A DNA stretch of 64,000 nucleotides from Candidatus Kapaibacterium sp. (GTDB lineage Bacteria > Bacteroidota > Ignavibacteria > Kapaibacteriales > WFXC01), in assembly GCA_015490805.1 (NCBI GenBank), contig WFXC01000006.1, positions 1-64,000 on the forward strand, given 5' to 3'. The position numbers were made by a program, and so were the translations under genes. Below the pieces are notes generated by a model. The model was not told where the DNA came from and made no database searches. It was given only the letters and a program-made list of their open reading frames with translations. Below are positions 30,713 to 44,000 of this stretch, one piece after another; within the stretch, counting starts at the first letter, position 1; each line of letters starts with the position of its first letter.

Positions 30713-32341
30713 CTATCTTCCAGCTTCTTGCAGAAGTCGATCAACGTTTTCCAGTCGCTCTTTGATCGAGACTTTTTCCGGGTCCAACTGCAATGCCTGT
30801 TCCCACATCTGGCGTGCAAGGCGATATCGCCCCAATTGGAAATAAACATCCCCCAGATGCTCCAGAATCACTGCCGATGGATCTCCCGCAGCCCTGGCTT
30901 TTTCTAACCATTGCACAGCCTTGTCATATTGTCCAAGCTTGAAGTACACCCATCCGATCGTATCCAGAAAGGAGGCATTGGTGGAATCTGCTGCTACTGC
31001 TCGCTGTGCCAGCTGAAGTGCAACATCCAGGTGGATACCCTGCTCTGCATAGGAATATGCCAGATTATTCGCCGCTACAGCATCAGAAGAATCCAGCGCC
31101 AGTGCCCGAGCATAGGCAGCATCAGAGGAATCTCGCTGTTCCATTGCTCCGTAAACAATTCCCAGTTGGGTCCACGATGCTGCATCCGTTGAATCAATGC
31201 CCACCGCTTGCTTTGCGTACACCAGAGCGGAATCATATTGCTTCAACTGGACATAATGAGCGGCGATGAAAGCAGGGAACCGAACATCCTGTGGATAGCA
31301 TTGCATATAGCGCCGCAAAATTGCAATTGCTGGGAGGTATCGATGATGGTCAAAGAGCAAAGCAGCTACCTGCAAAGGACGAGTTGCTGGTGTATCGGCC
31401 GCAACCAGTGCCTGTTCCAGGAATGGAAGTCCAACACTATCTGCACCCGATGCAATTGCCAATGCGCCACACAAGAACTGCACGTTCCAATCTTCAGGAT
31501 AATAGCGTGCTAACTGCCACAAGCGGGGCAATACCGAACGATCCACTGTATCTGCTTCCAACCAGTGATAGCAGACGTATGCAAAGTGGGAGAGGAACTG
31601 TTCTCGAGACAGAAAGAATTCTTCGTCAACTAGTTGCTGATACGCGTCGCGAAATCGGCGATGTTGCACTGCCAGTTCAATGGCGGCTGTTGCCATTGGG
31701 AAAGAGGTAGGATTATTTTCCAGAAATCGCCGAAGATAGTGCCAGGCGTGCTCATAGTCATTACGCTGTACGTACAACCGCACTAACCGTCGAATCACCT
31801 CTGAATGATCTTCCCGTTGCAGCAATCGCTCATACAACACAATCGCAGTGTCAGGGGAGCGATACTCGTACAACCGACCCAGAAGGTAGCCATACTGGAG
31901 AGAGTGAGGCTTTCGCCGATAGAGCGCTCGATACACTTGCAAGGCACTGTCCAACTGACCATTAGCGATGAACAACTCCCCAAGAAGTGCCAAGGCGGGT
32001 TCAAACTGAGGATCCAGTCGCAGCGCTTGGCGTACCGCCGTCAGCGCTTGCGATGTCTTATCGATATCGGCATAGCTCTGCGCTAACAGGTAATACAATT
32101 CTGCCGATTGCTGATATTGGAGTGCCTCCTGCAAATTAACAATAGCACGATGATAACGCTGATGTAGTCGATCAATAGCAGCGCTAATCGCTGCATCCCA
32201 CATCTGCCGATTGGCATAGATATCAGTTGTCGACAGTTTCGGTTGTTTTTTCTGAACCTGCGCAGTCTGGCACCCAGCTATTCCCCCCAACAAGACCAGG
32301 CTTCCAGTAAAAATCACAAGCCGTACTGCCCACATTAACAT
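30713..32341 (-). CDS. tetratricopeptide repeat lipoprotein
   Basis: Lipobox LGGIAGC; many TPRs (e.g. AVAANNLAYSYAEQGIHLDVALQLAQRAVAADSTNASFLDTIGWVYFKLGQYDKAVQWLEKA). Confidence 0.88.
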   Translation of the reverse strand: MLMWAVRLVIFTGSLVLLGGIAGCQTAQVQKKQPKLSTTDIYANRQMWDAAISAAIDRLHQRYHRAIVNLQEALQYQQSAELYYLLAQSYADIDKTSQALTAVRQALRLDPQFEPALALLGELFIANGQLDSALQVYRALYRRKPHSLQYGYLLGRLYEYRSPDTAIVLYERLLQREDHSEVIRRLVRLYVQRNDYEHAWHYLRRFLENNPTSFPMATAAIELAVQHRRFRDAYQQLVDEEFFLSREQFLSHFAYVCYHWLEADTVDRSVLPRLWQLARYYPEDWNVQFLCGALAIASGADSVGLPFLEQALVAADTPATRPLQVAALLFDHHRYLPAIAILRRYMQCYPQDVRFPAFIAAHYVQLKQYDSALVYAKQAVGIDSTDAASWTQLGIVYGAMEQRDSSDAAYARALALDSSDAVAANNLAYSYAEQGIHLDVALQLAQRAVAADSTNASFLDTIGWVYFKLGQYDKAVQWLEKARAAGDPSAVILEHLGDVYFQLGRYRLARQMWEQALQLDPEKVSIKERLENVDRLLQEAGR

Positions 32342-32529
32342 CCTGTCTATCCTCTCCTGCCTTGCTTTGCAGCCAAGACGCCTACGGTCTGCAATGAGTG
32401 TGCAAAAGAAATCCGATCACCTCCCTTGACCATCATCAACGCTGATGAGCTATCACCCCTACTCTTGTCACCCGCAGGGGACAAAGGAACTTGACAGGAA
32501 ACGCAACGCCTCCAGATACCACGCAGGTC

Positions 32530-32808
32530 TTAGATCAACTTCTTCTGGAGTTTTTTCTCCAACTGCCGAATAAGCTCCGTCTCTCCTCGCTTCTTCAAAT
32601 CCTTCACCATCCCGTAAAATCCTTTCTTATCCAGCGTCCGCAGCGCTCGGGTAGAAATCCGCAACCGAATCCATTTTTGCTCTTCGGGAATCCAGATCCG
32701 CTTGTACTGGAGATTGGGAAGAAAACGCCGCTTTGTGCGATTATTGGCATGCGAAACATTGTGTCCCACCTGCGGCTTTTTCCCTGTCAGTTGACACCGT
32801 CGAGCCAT
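32530..32808 (-). CDS. rpmB: 50S ribosomal protein L28
   Basis: MARRCQLTGKKPQVGHNVSHANNRTKRRFLPNLQYKRIW; start at 32808. Confidence 0.95.
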   Translation of the reverse strand: MARRCQLTGKKPQVGHNVSHANNRTKRRFLPNLQYKRIWIPEEQKWIRLRISTRALRTLDKKGFYGMVKDLKKRGETELIRQLEKKLQKKLI

Positions 32809-33083
32809 TTTGTGTAGTCCTTTTTTTATTCTTCGATCTCCGTTTTGCAAAATTGTATTGACGGAAAAGCTGGAAAAAATTGCGAAAGATCGTTGCTCCC
32901 TGTAGGAGCTGCTCTCCATTGTTTCCGCACTATGGTCGCAATGATACCGGTTGCATTTGCCCAAAAATTGCAAATTTTGATAGATTTCCAAAAGCTTCTT
33001 GCTGTCTTTTTCCCATATCCTAAAAATTTCGTAATTTGCAATGCAGCTTGGTAGACACGGGTCGGAAAAATTCTCTTATTGAG

Positions 33084-33131
33084 GCGCACTGTTCTCTGAA
33101 CCTGACCCAAGGCAGGTGAGAACAGAGGCGC
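33084..33131 (+). promoter_or_regulatory. structured leader element upstream of nrdJ
   Basis: TGTTCTC-(TGA)-ACCTG-ACCCAAGG-CAGGT-GAGAACA bulged hairpin (33090-33124) closed by GCGC/GCGC. Confidence 0.5.
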
Positions 33132-33187
33132 TTACTGTGTGCAAAGCAAACTATGGAAAAAGTTTCTCATAAACAGGGGTACAGCAG

Positions 33188-36100
33188 ATGAAAATTGAAC
33201 GGCGCTTTACGCAACCGGGGACCAGTCCATTTGAGATGTTTGAGTACACTCGCCGATCCTCTGTGTTACGGAATCCCGATGGATCGGTGGTGTTTGAAAT
33301 GGACAACATTGAAGTGCCAAAGCATTGGTCGCAAATGGCGACTGATATTCTGGCACAGAAGTATTTTCGCAAAACGGGTGTTCCACAATACGATGAGGAT
33401 GGCAATCCAATTCTTGATGAAGAAGGAAATCCCGTATTGGGTCCGGAACGCTCCATTAAGCAAGTGGTTCACCGCTTAGCGGGTTGCTGGCGCTGGTGGG
33501 GAGAACAATATGGGTATTTTGACTCACCGGAAGATGCGCAAGCATTCTATGACGAAATCGCCTATATGCTGCTCCGGCAAATGGCTGCTCCGAATTCCCC
33601 ACAATGGTTCAACACCGGCTTAGCCTTTGCCTACGGAATTACTGGAAAGCCACAAGGACATTACTACGTAGATCCAGAAACTGGAGAACTGAAAGCTTCC
33701 GAAGATGCTTATACCCGTGCTCAGGTTCACGCCTGCTTTATTCAGTCGATCAAAGATGATCTGGTGAACGAAGGAGGAATTTTTGACTTATTGATGCGAG
33801 AAGCCCGGATCTTCAAATACGGGTCTGGAACCGGGACCAATTTTTCACCGCTGCGGGCAGCCGGGGAACCGCTGTCTGGTGGTGGGGTCTCTTCAGGATT
33901 GATGAGTTTCCTCAAGATCTTTGATCGTGCTGCTGGAGCGATCAAGTCGGGCGGTACAACCCGCCGCGCTGCAAAAATGGTGATCGTGGATATTGACCAT
34001 CCGGACATTGAAGAGTTCATCGAATGGAAAGCAAAGGAAGAGGACAAAGTCGCTGCTTTAGTTACCGGCTCAAAGGTTATGCGGCAATACCTGCAACCCA
34101 TTTTAGATGAAGCATTGGCAAGAGGAACCGACTACCGGCAAAATCCACAACTGGCAAAGCTCATTCGGCGAGCAATCAATGCGGGGATTGTTCCTGCGTA
34201 TGTCTTCCAGGTACTGTCGCTGGTCGATCAGGGATTTACCTCCTTACAATTTGAAGAGTTCGACACCCATTACGAATCCGAAGCCTATATCACGGTCAGT
34301 GGGCAGAATTCCAACAATTCTGTCCGTGTGTCCAATGCATTTATGCAGGCAGTGCTCAACGATGACCTCTGGGAACTGAAATGGCGAACCAATGGCGAAA
34401 CAGCTCGAGTAGTACGTGCCAGAGATTTATGGAACAAAATCGCTCTGGCTGCCTGGCGGAGCGCTGACCCCGGCGTGCAATTTGACACAACCATCAATGA
34501 ATGGCATACCTGCTTGAACGACGGGCGAATTAACGCCAGCAATCCCTGCTCTGAATATATGTTCCTGGACGACACCGCTTGTAATCTGGCAAGTTTGAAT
34601 CTTATGCACTTCTACGATGAAAACTCCGGGCAATTCAAGGTGGATGATTTCCGCCACGCTGTTCGGCTCTGGACCATTGTTCTGGAAATTTCCGTGTTGA
34701 TGGCGCACTATCCATCAAAAGCAATCGCGCTCCGGAGCTACCAATACCGAACGCTGGGATTGGGATTTGCTAACCTGGGTGCGCTGTTGATGACAATGGC
34801 AATCCCCTATGATTCGCCGCAAGCACTGGCAATCGCTGGCGCAATCTCTGCGCTGATGACCGGCGAAGCGTATGCAACGTCGGCTGAACTGGCAAAAGCA
34901 CTGGGTCCTTTTGAACGCTTTGAAGCGAATCGGGACGTGATGTTGCGGGTGATCCGGAATCATCGGCGCGCCGCATACAATGCACCTGCTGAGGAGTACG
35001 AATCTCTTACGATCAAACCGTTGGGCTTGCAAGCGGACCTGTGTCCCGACAAACAACTGGTGCAGGCGGCTCGCGAAGCCTGGGACCGAGCCCTTGCCCT
35101 CGGTGAAAAATACGGCTATCGTAATGCACAGGTAACTGTCATCGCTCCGACAGGAACCATTGGGCTGGTGATGGACTGCGACACTACCGGCATTGAACCA
35201 GATTTCGCACTGGTGAAATACAAAAAATTAGCCGGTGGAGGATACTTTAAAATCGTGAACCAATCAGTGCCCAAAGCCTTAGCTCGATTGGGATATACGC
35301 CAGAGCAGATCGAAGAGATCGAAAAATACGTCAAAGGGCACGGAACGCTGGTCGGATGTCCCCACATCAACCGGCAATCGCTCAAACAGTTAGGCTTTAC
35401 TGATGAGAAACTGGAAGCTATCGAGCAACAGTTAGATACCGTATTCGACATTCGCTTTGCTTTCAACAAATGGACGCTGGGTGAAGATTTCCTGAAAACC
35501 TTAGGCTTTACCGATGCGCAACTCAATGACCCCGACTTCGACTTGCTGGAAGCGTTAGGCTTTACAGCAGAGCAGATCGAGGAAGCCAACGAATACGTAT
35601 GCGGAACAATGACACTGGAAGGCGCTCCGCATCTGCTGCCTGAACATTTACCCATCTTTGACTGTGCCGTTAAATGTGGAAAGAAAGGAACCCGCTACAT
35701 CGACTATATGGCACACGTGCGGATGATGGCAGCGGTGCAACCGTTCATTAGCGGTGCTATTTCTAAAACAGTCAATATGCCGGCGGAAGCGTCAGTTCAG
35801 GATATTGCCGACGTTTATATGGAATCCTGGAAGCTGATGGTAAAAGCTATTGCACTCTACCGCGATAGCTCGAAACTCTCCCAGCCACTGGCAACAACGG
35901 TGGCAAATTCCTTAGAAGAAATCTTAGCACTGCCTGAAGAAGAGGAGCCAGAAAAAGTCAAAATCGTCGAACGAGTCTACCACCGGGCGCAGCGGCGACG
36001 TTTACCCAAGCGCCGGAAAGGATTTATCCGGGAAGCATACGTTGGTGGACACAAAGTCTTCCTCCGCACCGGAGAATACGAGGATGGTTCGCTGGGTGAA

Positions 36101-36652
36101 ATCTTCATTGATATGTACAAAGAAGGAGCGGCGTTCAAAGGCTTGCTCAACTGCTTTGCCGTGTTAGCCTCGAAAGCGCTGCAATACGGAATGCCGCTGG
36201 AAGAATTAGTCGACAGCTTTACCTTTACCCGGTTCGAACCTGCCGGACCCGTAGAAGGACACGAGGCGATCAAGTATGCAACCAGCGTACTGGACTACGT
36301 TTTCCGGAGTCTTGCGTATGATTATCTGGGACGAACCGATTTTGTCCACGTGAAAGCCGTCGACGAGATCTCTCCTGCTGCACCAGAGCTCACGAAAGCA
36401 GCAGCAAAAGAAGGAGAGGAAACGGAAGAAGCGGGACAGAACCAACAATCTGATCCAGAAGGGGAAGCAGAATATGAACTGCTCCATAGCGAGGTTGTTA
36501 GCCGGGAAAGAGAGCAGTTTCGGGAATACCACGTCGTTCGTTCTCAGGGATACACGGGCGAACAGTGTCCGAACTGTGGCTCAATGCGAGTACGTCACAA
36601 CGGTAGCTGTATGGTCTGCGAAGATTGCGGGTCAACTACTGGCTGCTCATAA
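33188..36652 (+). CDS. nrdJ: vitamin B12-dependent (class II) ribonucleotide reductase
   Basis: 1154 aa; [51 protein letters not shown]-term [28 protein letters not shown]. Confidence 0.95.
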   Translation: MKIERRFTQPGTSPFEMFEYTRRSSVLRNPDGSVVFEMDNIEVPKHWSQMATDILAQKYFRKTGVPQYDEDGNPILDEEGNPVLGPERSIKQVVHRLAGCWRWWGEQYGYFDSPEDAQAFYDEIAYMLLRQMAAPNSPQWFNTGLAFAYGITGKPQGHYYVDPETGELKASEDAYTRAQVHACFIQSIKDDLVNEGGIFDLLMREARIFKYGSGTGTNFSPLRAAGEPLSGGGVSSGLMSFLKIFDRAAGAIKSGGTTRRAAKMVIVDIDHPDIEEFIEWKAKEEDKVAALVTGSKVMRQYLQPILDEALARGTDYRQNPQLAKLIRRAINAGIVPAYVFQVLSLVDQGFTSLQFEEFDTHYESEAYITVSGQNSNNSVRVSNAFMQAVLNDDLWELKWRTNGETARVVRARDLWNKIALAAWRSADPGVQFDTTINEWHTCLNDGRINASNPCSEYMFLDDTACNLASLNLMHFYDENSGQFKVDDFRHAVRLWTIVLEISVLMAHYPSKAIALRSYQYRTLGLGFANLGALLMTMAIPYDSPQALAIAGAISALMTGEAYATSAELAKALGPFERFEANRDVMLRVIRNHRRAAYNAPAEEYESLTIKPLGLQADLCPDKQLVQAAREAWDRALALGEKYGYRNAQVTVIAPTGTIGLVMDCDTTGIEPDFALVKYKKLAGGGYFKIVNQSVPKALARLGYTPEQIEEIEKYVKGHGTLVGCPHINRQSLKQLGFTDEKLEAIEQQLDTVFDIRFAFNKWTLGEDFLKTLGFTDAQLNDPDFDLLEALGFTAEQIEEANEYVCGTMTLEGAPHLLPEHLPIFDCAVKCGKKGTRYIDYMAHVRMMAAVQPFISGAISKTVNMPAEASVQDIADVYMESWKLMVKAIALYRDSSKLSQPLATTVANSLEEILALPEEEEPEKVKIVERVYHRAQRRRLPKRRKGFIREAYVGGHKVFLRTGEYEDGSLGEIFIDMYKEGAAFKGLLNCFAVLASKALQYGMPLEELVDSFTFTRFEPAGPVEGHEAIKYATSVLDYVFRSLAYDYLGRTDFVHVKAVDEISPAAPELTKAAAKEGEETEEAGQNQQSDPEGEAEYELLHSEVVSREREQFREYHVVRSQGYTGEQCPNCGSMRVRHNGSCMVCEDCGSTTGCS

Positions 36653-36685
36653 ACTCACTTATCCCTGGCAATCGCTTAAAAATCG

Positions 36686-36716
36686 GGGGCAGTTTTTCTG
36701 CCCCTTTTTATTTTTT
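36686..36716 (+). terminator. rho-independent terminator of nrdJ
   Basis: GGGGCAG-TTTTT-CTGCCCC-TTTTTATTTTTT. Confidence 0.85.
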
Positions 36717-36757
36717 GCACCGACCGAGTGCACGACTAACGAAATAACCGCCGGTCC

Positions 36758-37882
36758 CTATGACACTTCTGTTCGCTTGTCCGAGGTCCCATAGTTGCTG
36801 AGAAATTCAGCAACAAACTGAAGGAGTGCAAACATTCGAGGATAATACATACGCTTCGGTCCAATCAGCCCGATAGTACCGGTCGCCTGATCGAACCGGT
36901 ATTGGGCTGTCAGCAAACTGTATTCTTTCAAAATCTCATTGCTTACTTCTGGAAGCTGCTCCTGAAATTCTTTGCCAATATAAGCACGAACTGTTCCGGT
37001 TGCGTTCGGCTCCGCACACTCCTCCAGCAAATGAACGACGATTTCCTCCTCCTCGATGAGTTCAATAATTCCTTTGAGCCGTTCTACCCGTTCGAATTCT
37101 GGATGCTCCAACAAATGTGGAATTCCTGCAATGTGTACTTTCTGCTCTGAATATAACGCCGGCGATAACAATCGCTCAGCAGATTCTACGAAGAGTCGCA
37201 CAACCGCAGAATCATACGAATGCGGTTCCAGCAGTTCGCGTAAATGCTTTTGCACAATCCGCAAACTCTTGCCCGCCAGTCGCTCATTAAGTTGCGCCTC
37301 TACTACCTGAATTTCCTCCGGTGTAATCTCTGAATGGGCTTCCACGGTGAGTGTGCGCACCACATCTGAAGCTAAAGCTACCACAATGAGAATACGCTCT
37401 GAAGAGAGTTGAACGATGCGGATCCGCTCAATTTCTATATCTGCTAATTCCGGCAATTTGATGATGCTCAAATAATGAGACAACGTGCCCAGGATCTTCG
37501 TCGTACTGCGCAGCAACTCCTCTTCTGACGTGCTTTCCAATCGTTGCCGCAATTGTTCCGCCTCTTGCTCGCTTAACTCTTCCACCGCCATCAGGGAATC
37601 AACATAGATACGATACCCCTGATCCGTGGGAACTCGTCCGGCTGACGTATGCGGATGGGTAATCAACCCCATCTCCTCCAGATCTGCCATAATGTTGCGA
37701 ATCGTGGCAGGGCTGACGCCTAATTCCTGCGCCAGATGTTTCGCCAGAAAGCGAGAGCCGATTGGACGCGCTTCTAAAATGTAATTGTGCACAATTCCCC
37801 GTAGCACGATCATCTCTCGATCGCTCAACTGCACCTCCTGCTGCTTCCAGGATCCTTTGTGAGAATACTGAAGTTGCTGCAT
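36758..37882 (-). CDS. hrcA: heat-inducible transcription repressor HrcA
   Basis: LSDREMIVLRGIVHNYILEARPIGSRFLAKHLAQELGVSPATIRNIMADLEEMGLITHPHTSAGRVPTDQGYRIYVD. Confidence 0.95.
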   Translation of the reverse strand: MQQLQYSHKGSWKQQEVQLSDREMIVLRGIVHNYILEARPIGSRFLAKHLAQELGVSPATIRNIMADLEEMGLITHPHTSAGRVPTDQGYRIYVDSLMAVEELSEQEAEQLRQRLESTSEEELLRSTTKILGTLSHYLSIIKLPELADIEIERIRIVQLSSERILIVVALASDVVRTLTVEAHSEITPEEIQVVEAQLNERLAGKSLRIVQKHLRELLEPHSYDSAVVRLFVESAERLLSPALYSEQKVHIAGIPHLLEHPEFERVERLKGIIELIEEEEIVVHLLEECAEPNATGTVRAYIGKEFQEQLPEVSNEILKEYSLLTAQYRFDQATGTIGLIGPKRMYYPRMFALLQFVAEFLSNYGTSDKRTEVS

Positions 37883-37953
37883 ATCAAACGAACAGACTTT
37901 AACCCTTTCTTATCAAAGCGCTTCTTTACGAGACGAACAAATGTGCAAAAAAT

Positions 37954-37985
37954 GACAAAAAAAAGGCTACCCTATTGGGTAGCCC
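37954..37985 (-). terminator. rho-independent terminator of the downstream-oriented giant secreted protein gene
   Basis: Minus strand GGCTACCC-AATA-GGGTAGCC followed by TTTTTTTTGTC. Confidence 0.8.
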
Positions 37986-38039
37986 TCAGCCACTCCAAGA
38001 TCGCCCTCCTCCCTCCAAGAGGGCGTTCTCGCTATGCGC

Positions 38040-41000
38040 CTACTTTTGAATGATCACCGGGATGCTGACGCTGTGAGATCCACTGCGCAGGGTCAGAAGA
38101 TAAGTCCCACTGCTAAGCGATTGGATCGGAAGCGTAAGCTGATGCGAACCATCGTCCACATTCCCGGCATCAACTACCAGTACAACCGACCCCGCAAGAT
38201 CATGCAACTCCGCCTGAACGGGCATTGTCAATCCACTTGCCAGATACTGAACGGTCACGTTCTGCCCCTGTGCCGGCTGCGGTGTGACGGTCACAATCTC
38301 CAGTTGACTATCGGTTGCTTCAATCGACTCCGGTGCACTATCCCCCACTATGATTGGACCAACCCGACCCCGCAGCGTTGCGGTCGGATACGGCGAGACA
38401 CCGGGGATCACAGCCAACAACGTTCCAGACCGTAACCCGTTCGTTCCACTATTGGCATCAAACGCCACAACAACGTCCACCGTGCTCCCTGCTGCCAACG
38501 TATAATTCGACGGTCCACTGACAATAGAAAAGTTCGATGAACCCAACGTCAACACCGAAGACACCGTCACCGCACTGTTCCCATCATTGTGCAGCGTGAA
38601 AGTGTACTGCCCACTCTGATTGCCAAAGTTGTATTGCGACGGCGTGAAGTACACCACCGGTGCCCCCGTCCCGTAGAACGCCGTGCCACGGACGTTGAAG
38701 TAGAACGGTCCCGTTGTGTTGTAAACGACGATTTGTGCTTCTTTGACTGCCGGATTGGTATTGGTCGGAATGAATTGCAACGTGAAGCTGCGACTGCTGT
38801 GGGGTGGCACCAGCAGTGGCAGGGAAGCAGAAACATTAAACTGCGTCGGGTTACTACCACCGCGGCTGATCTGGCTAATGGTAATGGGAGCGGGACTGTT
38901 GTTTTCGACAATCATTGTTTTTGTCCCAATTTGCCCCACCGGGACCTGACCAAAATCAACCCAATCCCCGGCATTAACCTGGGTACCATCGACGCTGAAG
39001 ACAATCTGATCTGCTCGGGCAGCTAAACCATTGCCGCTCATCGGAACAATTTCATTGATCACGCCGGTAATATTCAATTGACCGGTTTGCAAGCCTGCTG
39101 CTGATGGACTGAAGAAGACCTGAACAACAACAGCACTGTTACTTGCCGGCATTGGAACGGTAAGCGTCTTTGCGCCACCAGCAAAGTGGAAATCATTGCC
39201 GGTAATGGTCAGCACTGCATTACCCGCCACGCCACTTTGATTCCGCAAAATCAGATTCTTGCTGAAGGTCAATCCGACCGGGACAGTCCCAAAGTTCAAC
39301 TGCGTCGGATAGACTGGCAACGCTGTCGGATCGTTGAGCACTTCACCAACCACGGTAACGGTCAGTGCGCGCCGTGCATTCGAAATGCCCGTTCCAGAAC
39401 CATCAGATAACTGGAACTCCGCATTGTATGCTCCCGGTTGCGTATTTAATGCCGGCTGCTTGAGCCGCACATACAGCAACCACGGTTGTACATCACTGAC
39501 TACGATCGGATTGTTGGCAGAGGGATTTGCCCAAATGGAAGGATCACTGAGATTCCCGTCAGGTACAACCTGACCATTGGCATCATACGTACCGCGTACG
39601 AAGTATTTCCCCTGATTACTGACAAACTCAAACATTCCCGCGCCAGCGCCGGACAGGGTTGGGACCTGATAAATTTCGACATCGACGACGCTGCCGCGGG
39701 TCAGCGGAATGCCAACACTGTTTTCATCGAAGCTCGCATAGGTTTGCCCAATCGCGGCTGGCGGCGTTTGCACTAAGGTAGGTGCAACCAGGATCGGTGA
39801 TCCAATGCGTCCTTCAATCCGAATAACGCTGACCGGACCATTCGCAGCACTATGCTGAATATGGAGCTCCGCTTCCTTCTTGCCCGGAGCAACACCTGCA
39901 ACGGTCATTTCAATCGTAACAAAAACATCACCGGACAACGCGGCTGGCACCGTTGAGGTCACCCGGAACAACGCAGCATCAGGACCCGCAAAGGAAACAT
40001 TTGAAATTTCAATTGGCTCATCCAGCGGCAACTGATCCGCACTGATCATAATCGTGCGAATCAAAGGCTGCGTCTCACCTGCTTCTCGCTGTCCCATATC
40101 CAGCACATTGTTCGGATCCAGAAGATCCAGATTACCATTATCCGGATCAACCGCCGTCAGTGATGCATAGTATCCAGTCACTTGATCCGTATAGGCTCCC
40201 TGCGGTGCATTGTTATAGAAGGTTGCCATAAGCGTCTGCTGTCCGGGCTGGCTCACCCCTTGAATACCAAATACCACATCAACATCCTGCGATGCTCCTG
40301 CAGGCAGCGTGAAAGTGGATGGAACAGGTGTTGTAGTCCCTGAGAGATAGGTCTGGAAACTCCCCACATCGCCGCCCCATTGGACATTGCTGACGCTAAT
40401 GGGATCCTTTGCCGACGTGTTCCATAAGGTCAGGGTCTTGGTCGTCTGGCGTCCAATCGTTCCGAAGTCTTTGTCACCCATCAAATACAGCGATGGGGGT
40501 GAAATAAAAGCACCACAATCGGGAAACTGCATACTCCGTGGATCGCCATTGATATCCGTTGTCACTTCGCTGAGCGGCGTTGCAGTGAATTTCGCTGCTG
40601 GGGAATTCCACGGAATGCGATAGTCGTTATCCAGCAACGGATCTGCTGCTACAGAATTTGCATCCTGTCCACTGGCAGCTTGATAGGACGCTAAATCTCC
40701 ATAAGCAGTCCACATATACGTCCCGGGGAAGTTAAATCCACTGCTGCCGTTGGCGTACAACACATTGTGATCACTATTCAACGCTCCACCACTGGGGGAA
40801 TACCATACGCACATATTGTAGCCTGTGCCACCACGGGTGATCGCCACGATATTATTTTGCACATCGGTCGTTGCTCCACCAGCGTTCCACTCAGTAACTC
40901 GAATCCCAACGCTGTAAGCGCTTGTAGCTGTAGGATCCGTTAAAGCCAAGGTATTATGGTAAATTTTCGTTGTACCCGAAGCCCCGGAATTGTACACATA

Positions 41001-44000
41001 AATGGTATACAGGTAGCCAGTAGTATTCAGGTTATAAAACAAATTGTTAGCGATCAGCGTAGTTCCATTGACCTGCGATCCATTGTAGATGTACAAAGCG
41101 TTGGTATAGTAAGAGCTTGCCGATGGCCCAACCGTGTGGATCCGGTTCCGCAGGATCTGCGCACCATTACAATTATTGAGATAAACCCCATAGAAGGAAC
41201 TCAGCAATGATCGATTTGCCCGATGAAGCTCGTTTGCTTCGAATAAGATATTTTGGGCATAGCTGAAGTATACACCGTAATAGTAAAAATCTCGGATAAC
41301 GTTGTTAGTAAATGTAACGTTCGAAATTCCTCCGTTGAAGTCGTACAAATAGATAGCGTAGAAACCACCACCGATAATTTCATTGTTTGTAAACACCGCG
41401 TTGGTTAAGCCAGCATTATACGCTTCAATCACACGAGTGCTCCAACCAGTATTGGTCAAACCGGCATCCAAAACGCAATTTTGGACCACAATATTATTGT
41501 TACTCCCTTCAAAATCCATAATTCGGTATGAACCAAAACCGGTATATCGCAAAGTAATTGCATTGAGTACCCAGTTACTGGCATTTCGGAACAGCACGAT
41601 CTGATAATTTGGGTAAGAAAGGCTGGTCGGCTGAAACACAACATCTGCTGGATTACCCGTTGCCGACTGCAATGTTACGGTGTAACTGGGATCGGAGCTG
41701 ACAAAGGGACCCAACTCCATAACATCAGTATAGGTTCCAGATGCCATATCGAACCAGACATTTCCTACAATACCCCCTTGATCCAGAGCGGTCAGTGCAT
41801 CTCCGAGGGTGGGGAAATCAGAGCTGGAAGTTCCAACCGAATAATGACCAATCAGCGCTGGGCGCAATGTCTCTTGGTCAGTATTGTTCGACGCAACGTC
41901 ATCAGCGCCACCATTTACTTCCAGAATCGTCACCACTAAGGTTACCAGGCTCTGCAAGTTATACGGCGTAGAAAAGCTCAACGTCGCCGATCCTTCGCTG
42001 GGAATATTGAGTCCAGTAAAGACCTGCTGAACGGTGGTTGTACCATCGCTGTACTGCAACCGCACCGAGGTGATCGGCGTTGTGCGGATGTTGACAATCT
42101 TGACAGTCACCGTGTTGTTGCCCGGTGGCGCAGGCTTGACCGGAGACATCAGCACGATCGTTGCATCCAAACCTGTGGGCGTAAATTCATCAGCACCAAT
42201 ATCGGGTGCAACCGTATTCCGGACATTGCCGTCGATATCTTCATCAATTCCTACATAGGTGCCAGCTCCGTTGAGTAAAGGCTCACTTACATGCAAGTCC
42301 GTCGTTGAAGTAAACCCTGGGTCTACATCCAGCGAATTCGCATCCCACCCTGTTGCGCTTTGCCAGGCGCTCAGCGAATTGCGATCGCCATTGTAGTAAC
42401 AGTACCGGGATGAGGATGCTGTGTAGATATCGTTGTAATCCATCATTCCAATACCGGTGCCAAAACCATAAATTGCATATCCATTGCCGGTATTGGCAAT
42501 GACATTATTGACTATGTTCAAATTTGTTCCGTAGGCACCAAAATACAGTGCTCGTCCAAAACTGGAAGCACTGGCACAGTTGATGTTGTTGTGATAGAAA
42601 TTCAGGTGAGAGCAGTAATAAACATACGCTCCGTAGGCAGAATAGCTATAGGAAGGATCCCCGATCTGGATAAAGTTGTTTGCTACCAATGCAGGATTGG
42701 CAGCCGTCCCGCTGACGCGATAGAGGTAGAGTCCATATCCTCCTCGGGAACCAGCAATTGTGTTCTTCGTGTACGTAAAGCCGTCAACATATCCAAAGTA
42801 ATGCACATACATAAAGGAATAAGTCGAGTTCGTTTGTGCACTGTTCCCAGATACCGTTACATTGTCCACGTAGTAACAGTAAATGCTCCGGTAGTAGTAG
42901 TTAGTAAAGGTATTGTTCAGTATCTGGAGTCCCGACCCGTGCGTACCCCAGCTTCCATACCAGTAAATGCTGTAACTACCATTGTTAAAAGTGTTGTTGC
43001 GAATGATGTTGTTGTTGTTTTGAGCCGTGGAAGATGCATAGGAATAAACAATTGCTCGATAGTAGGAACTACTACCACCAACCCCCTCGAAGACGTTTCC
43101 ATCCAAAATATTGTTATTGGCTCCGTTATAGAACTCAACACACCGGGCATAATACGTGCTCAACGGCTGAATCGTCGTATTCTTCCACGTCACATAGTCT
43201 GCCCCATCAAACCGAACCACCCAATTATTCATCGAGCTGGTGCTGTTATACTGAATCACCACATCAGAGGCATTTCCCGTTTGAGACTGAAACGTCACAC
43301 GCGCATTTGGTCCTGCCCCCGGAATTTCCGGAATGGTTATCTGCTCTGTATACGTGCCTGACTTAATGTTAAAGGTGACGTTACAGCTCACCCCTGCCGA
43401 AGCGACCAGATTGACTGCCTCCTGAATCGTTGCAAAATCCGATGGGGCAGGTCCAATAGTATACGTGCCACAGAGTGCCGATGCCATCACTGCATCATAC
43501 TGGTCATTGCTGGGATTGTCATCTGTTGTATTGTTGGGATTTTCTGTCCACACGGAGAAATTATACAATGAACCACTGGCAAAGGTCCAGTTTCCCAGGA
43601 CAACTTCTGTGGTTTGTCCACTTCCTAAGGAGCCCGTCCAATTGATAGTGCCTTGCTGTGTTCCATCAACCGACCATTTGATCGTTACACTGGTCAGGGT
43701 CGCAGCACCAAAATTCCTCAATTCTGCCTTCACCTGATATGTCCCCGGCGAAAAGGGAGAAACAGGCGCAGTAATTGCAGTAATGCCCGCGTCGTTCTGC
43801 GGCAATTGCCATCGGTAAATTGTTCCGGATGCTGGATACTGGGAATTGTTCAGGTAACACTGGTCGTTATATGATGTCCCTTGCTGCGGGCTGGACCAAC
43901 TGCCGCCGATGTTGACTCGAACATTATTGAAATCTGTGCGGGTTTCTCCCCGTAACCCGACTTCCTTGGAGTACCAGGAAGACGTTGTACCTGTAAAGGG

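Noticed and set aside
33060-33187. Classical cobalamin riboswitch upstream of nrdJ
   Set aside because: No recognisable B12 box or required multi-stem core; only one bulged hairpin is supported, so kept as an unassigned leader element.
36758-38040. CIRCE operator for hrcA
   Set aside because: No TTAGCACTC-N9-GAGTGCTAA seen in the region upstream of hrcA.
42591-43361. 256-aa + strand ORF inside the T9SS giant gene
   Set aside because: Antisense shadow of a repetitive beta-helix region; no start context or domain.
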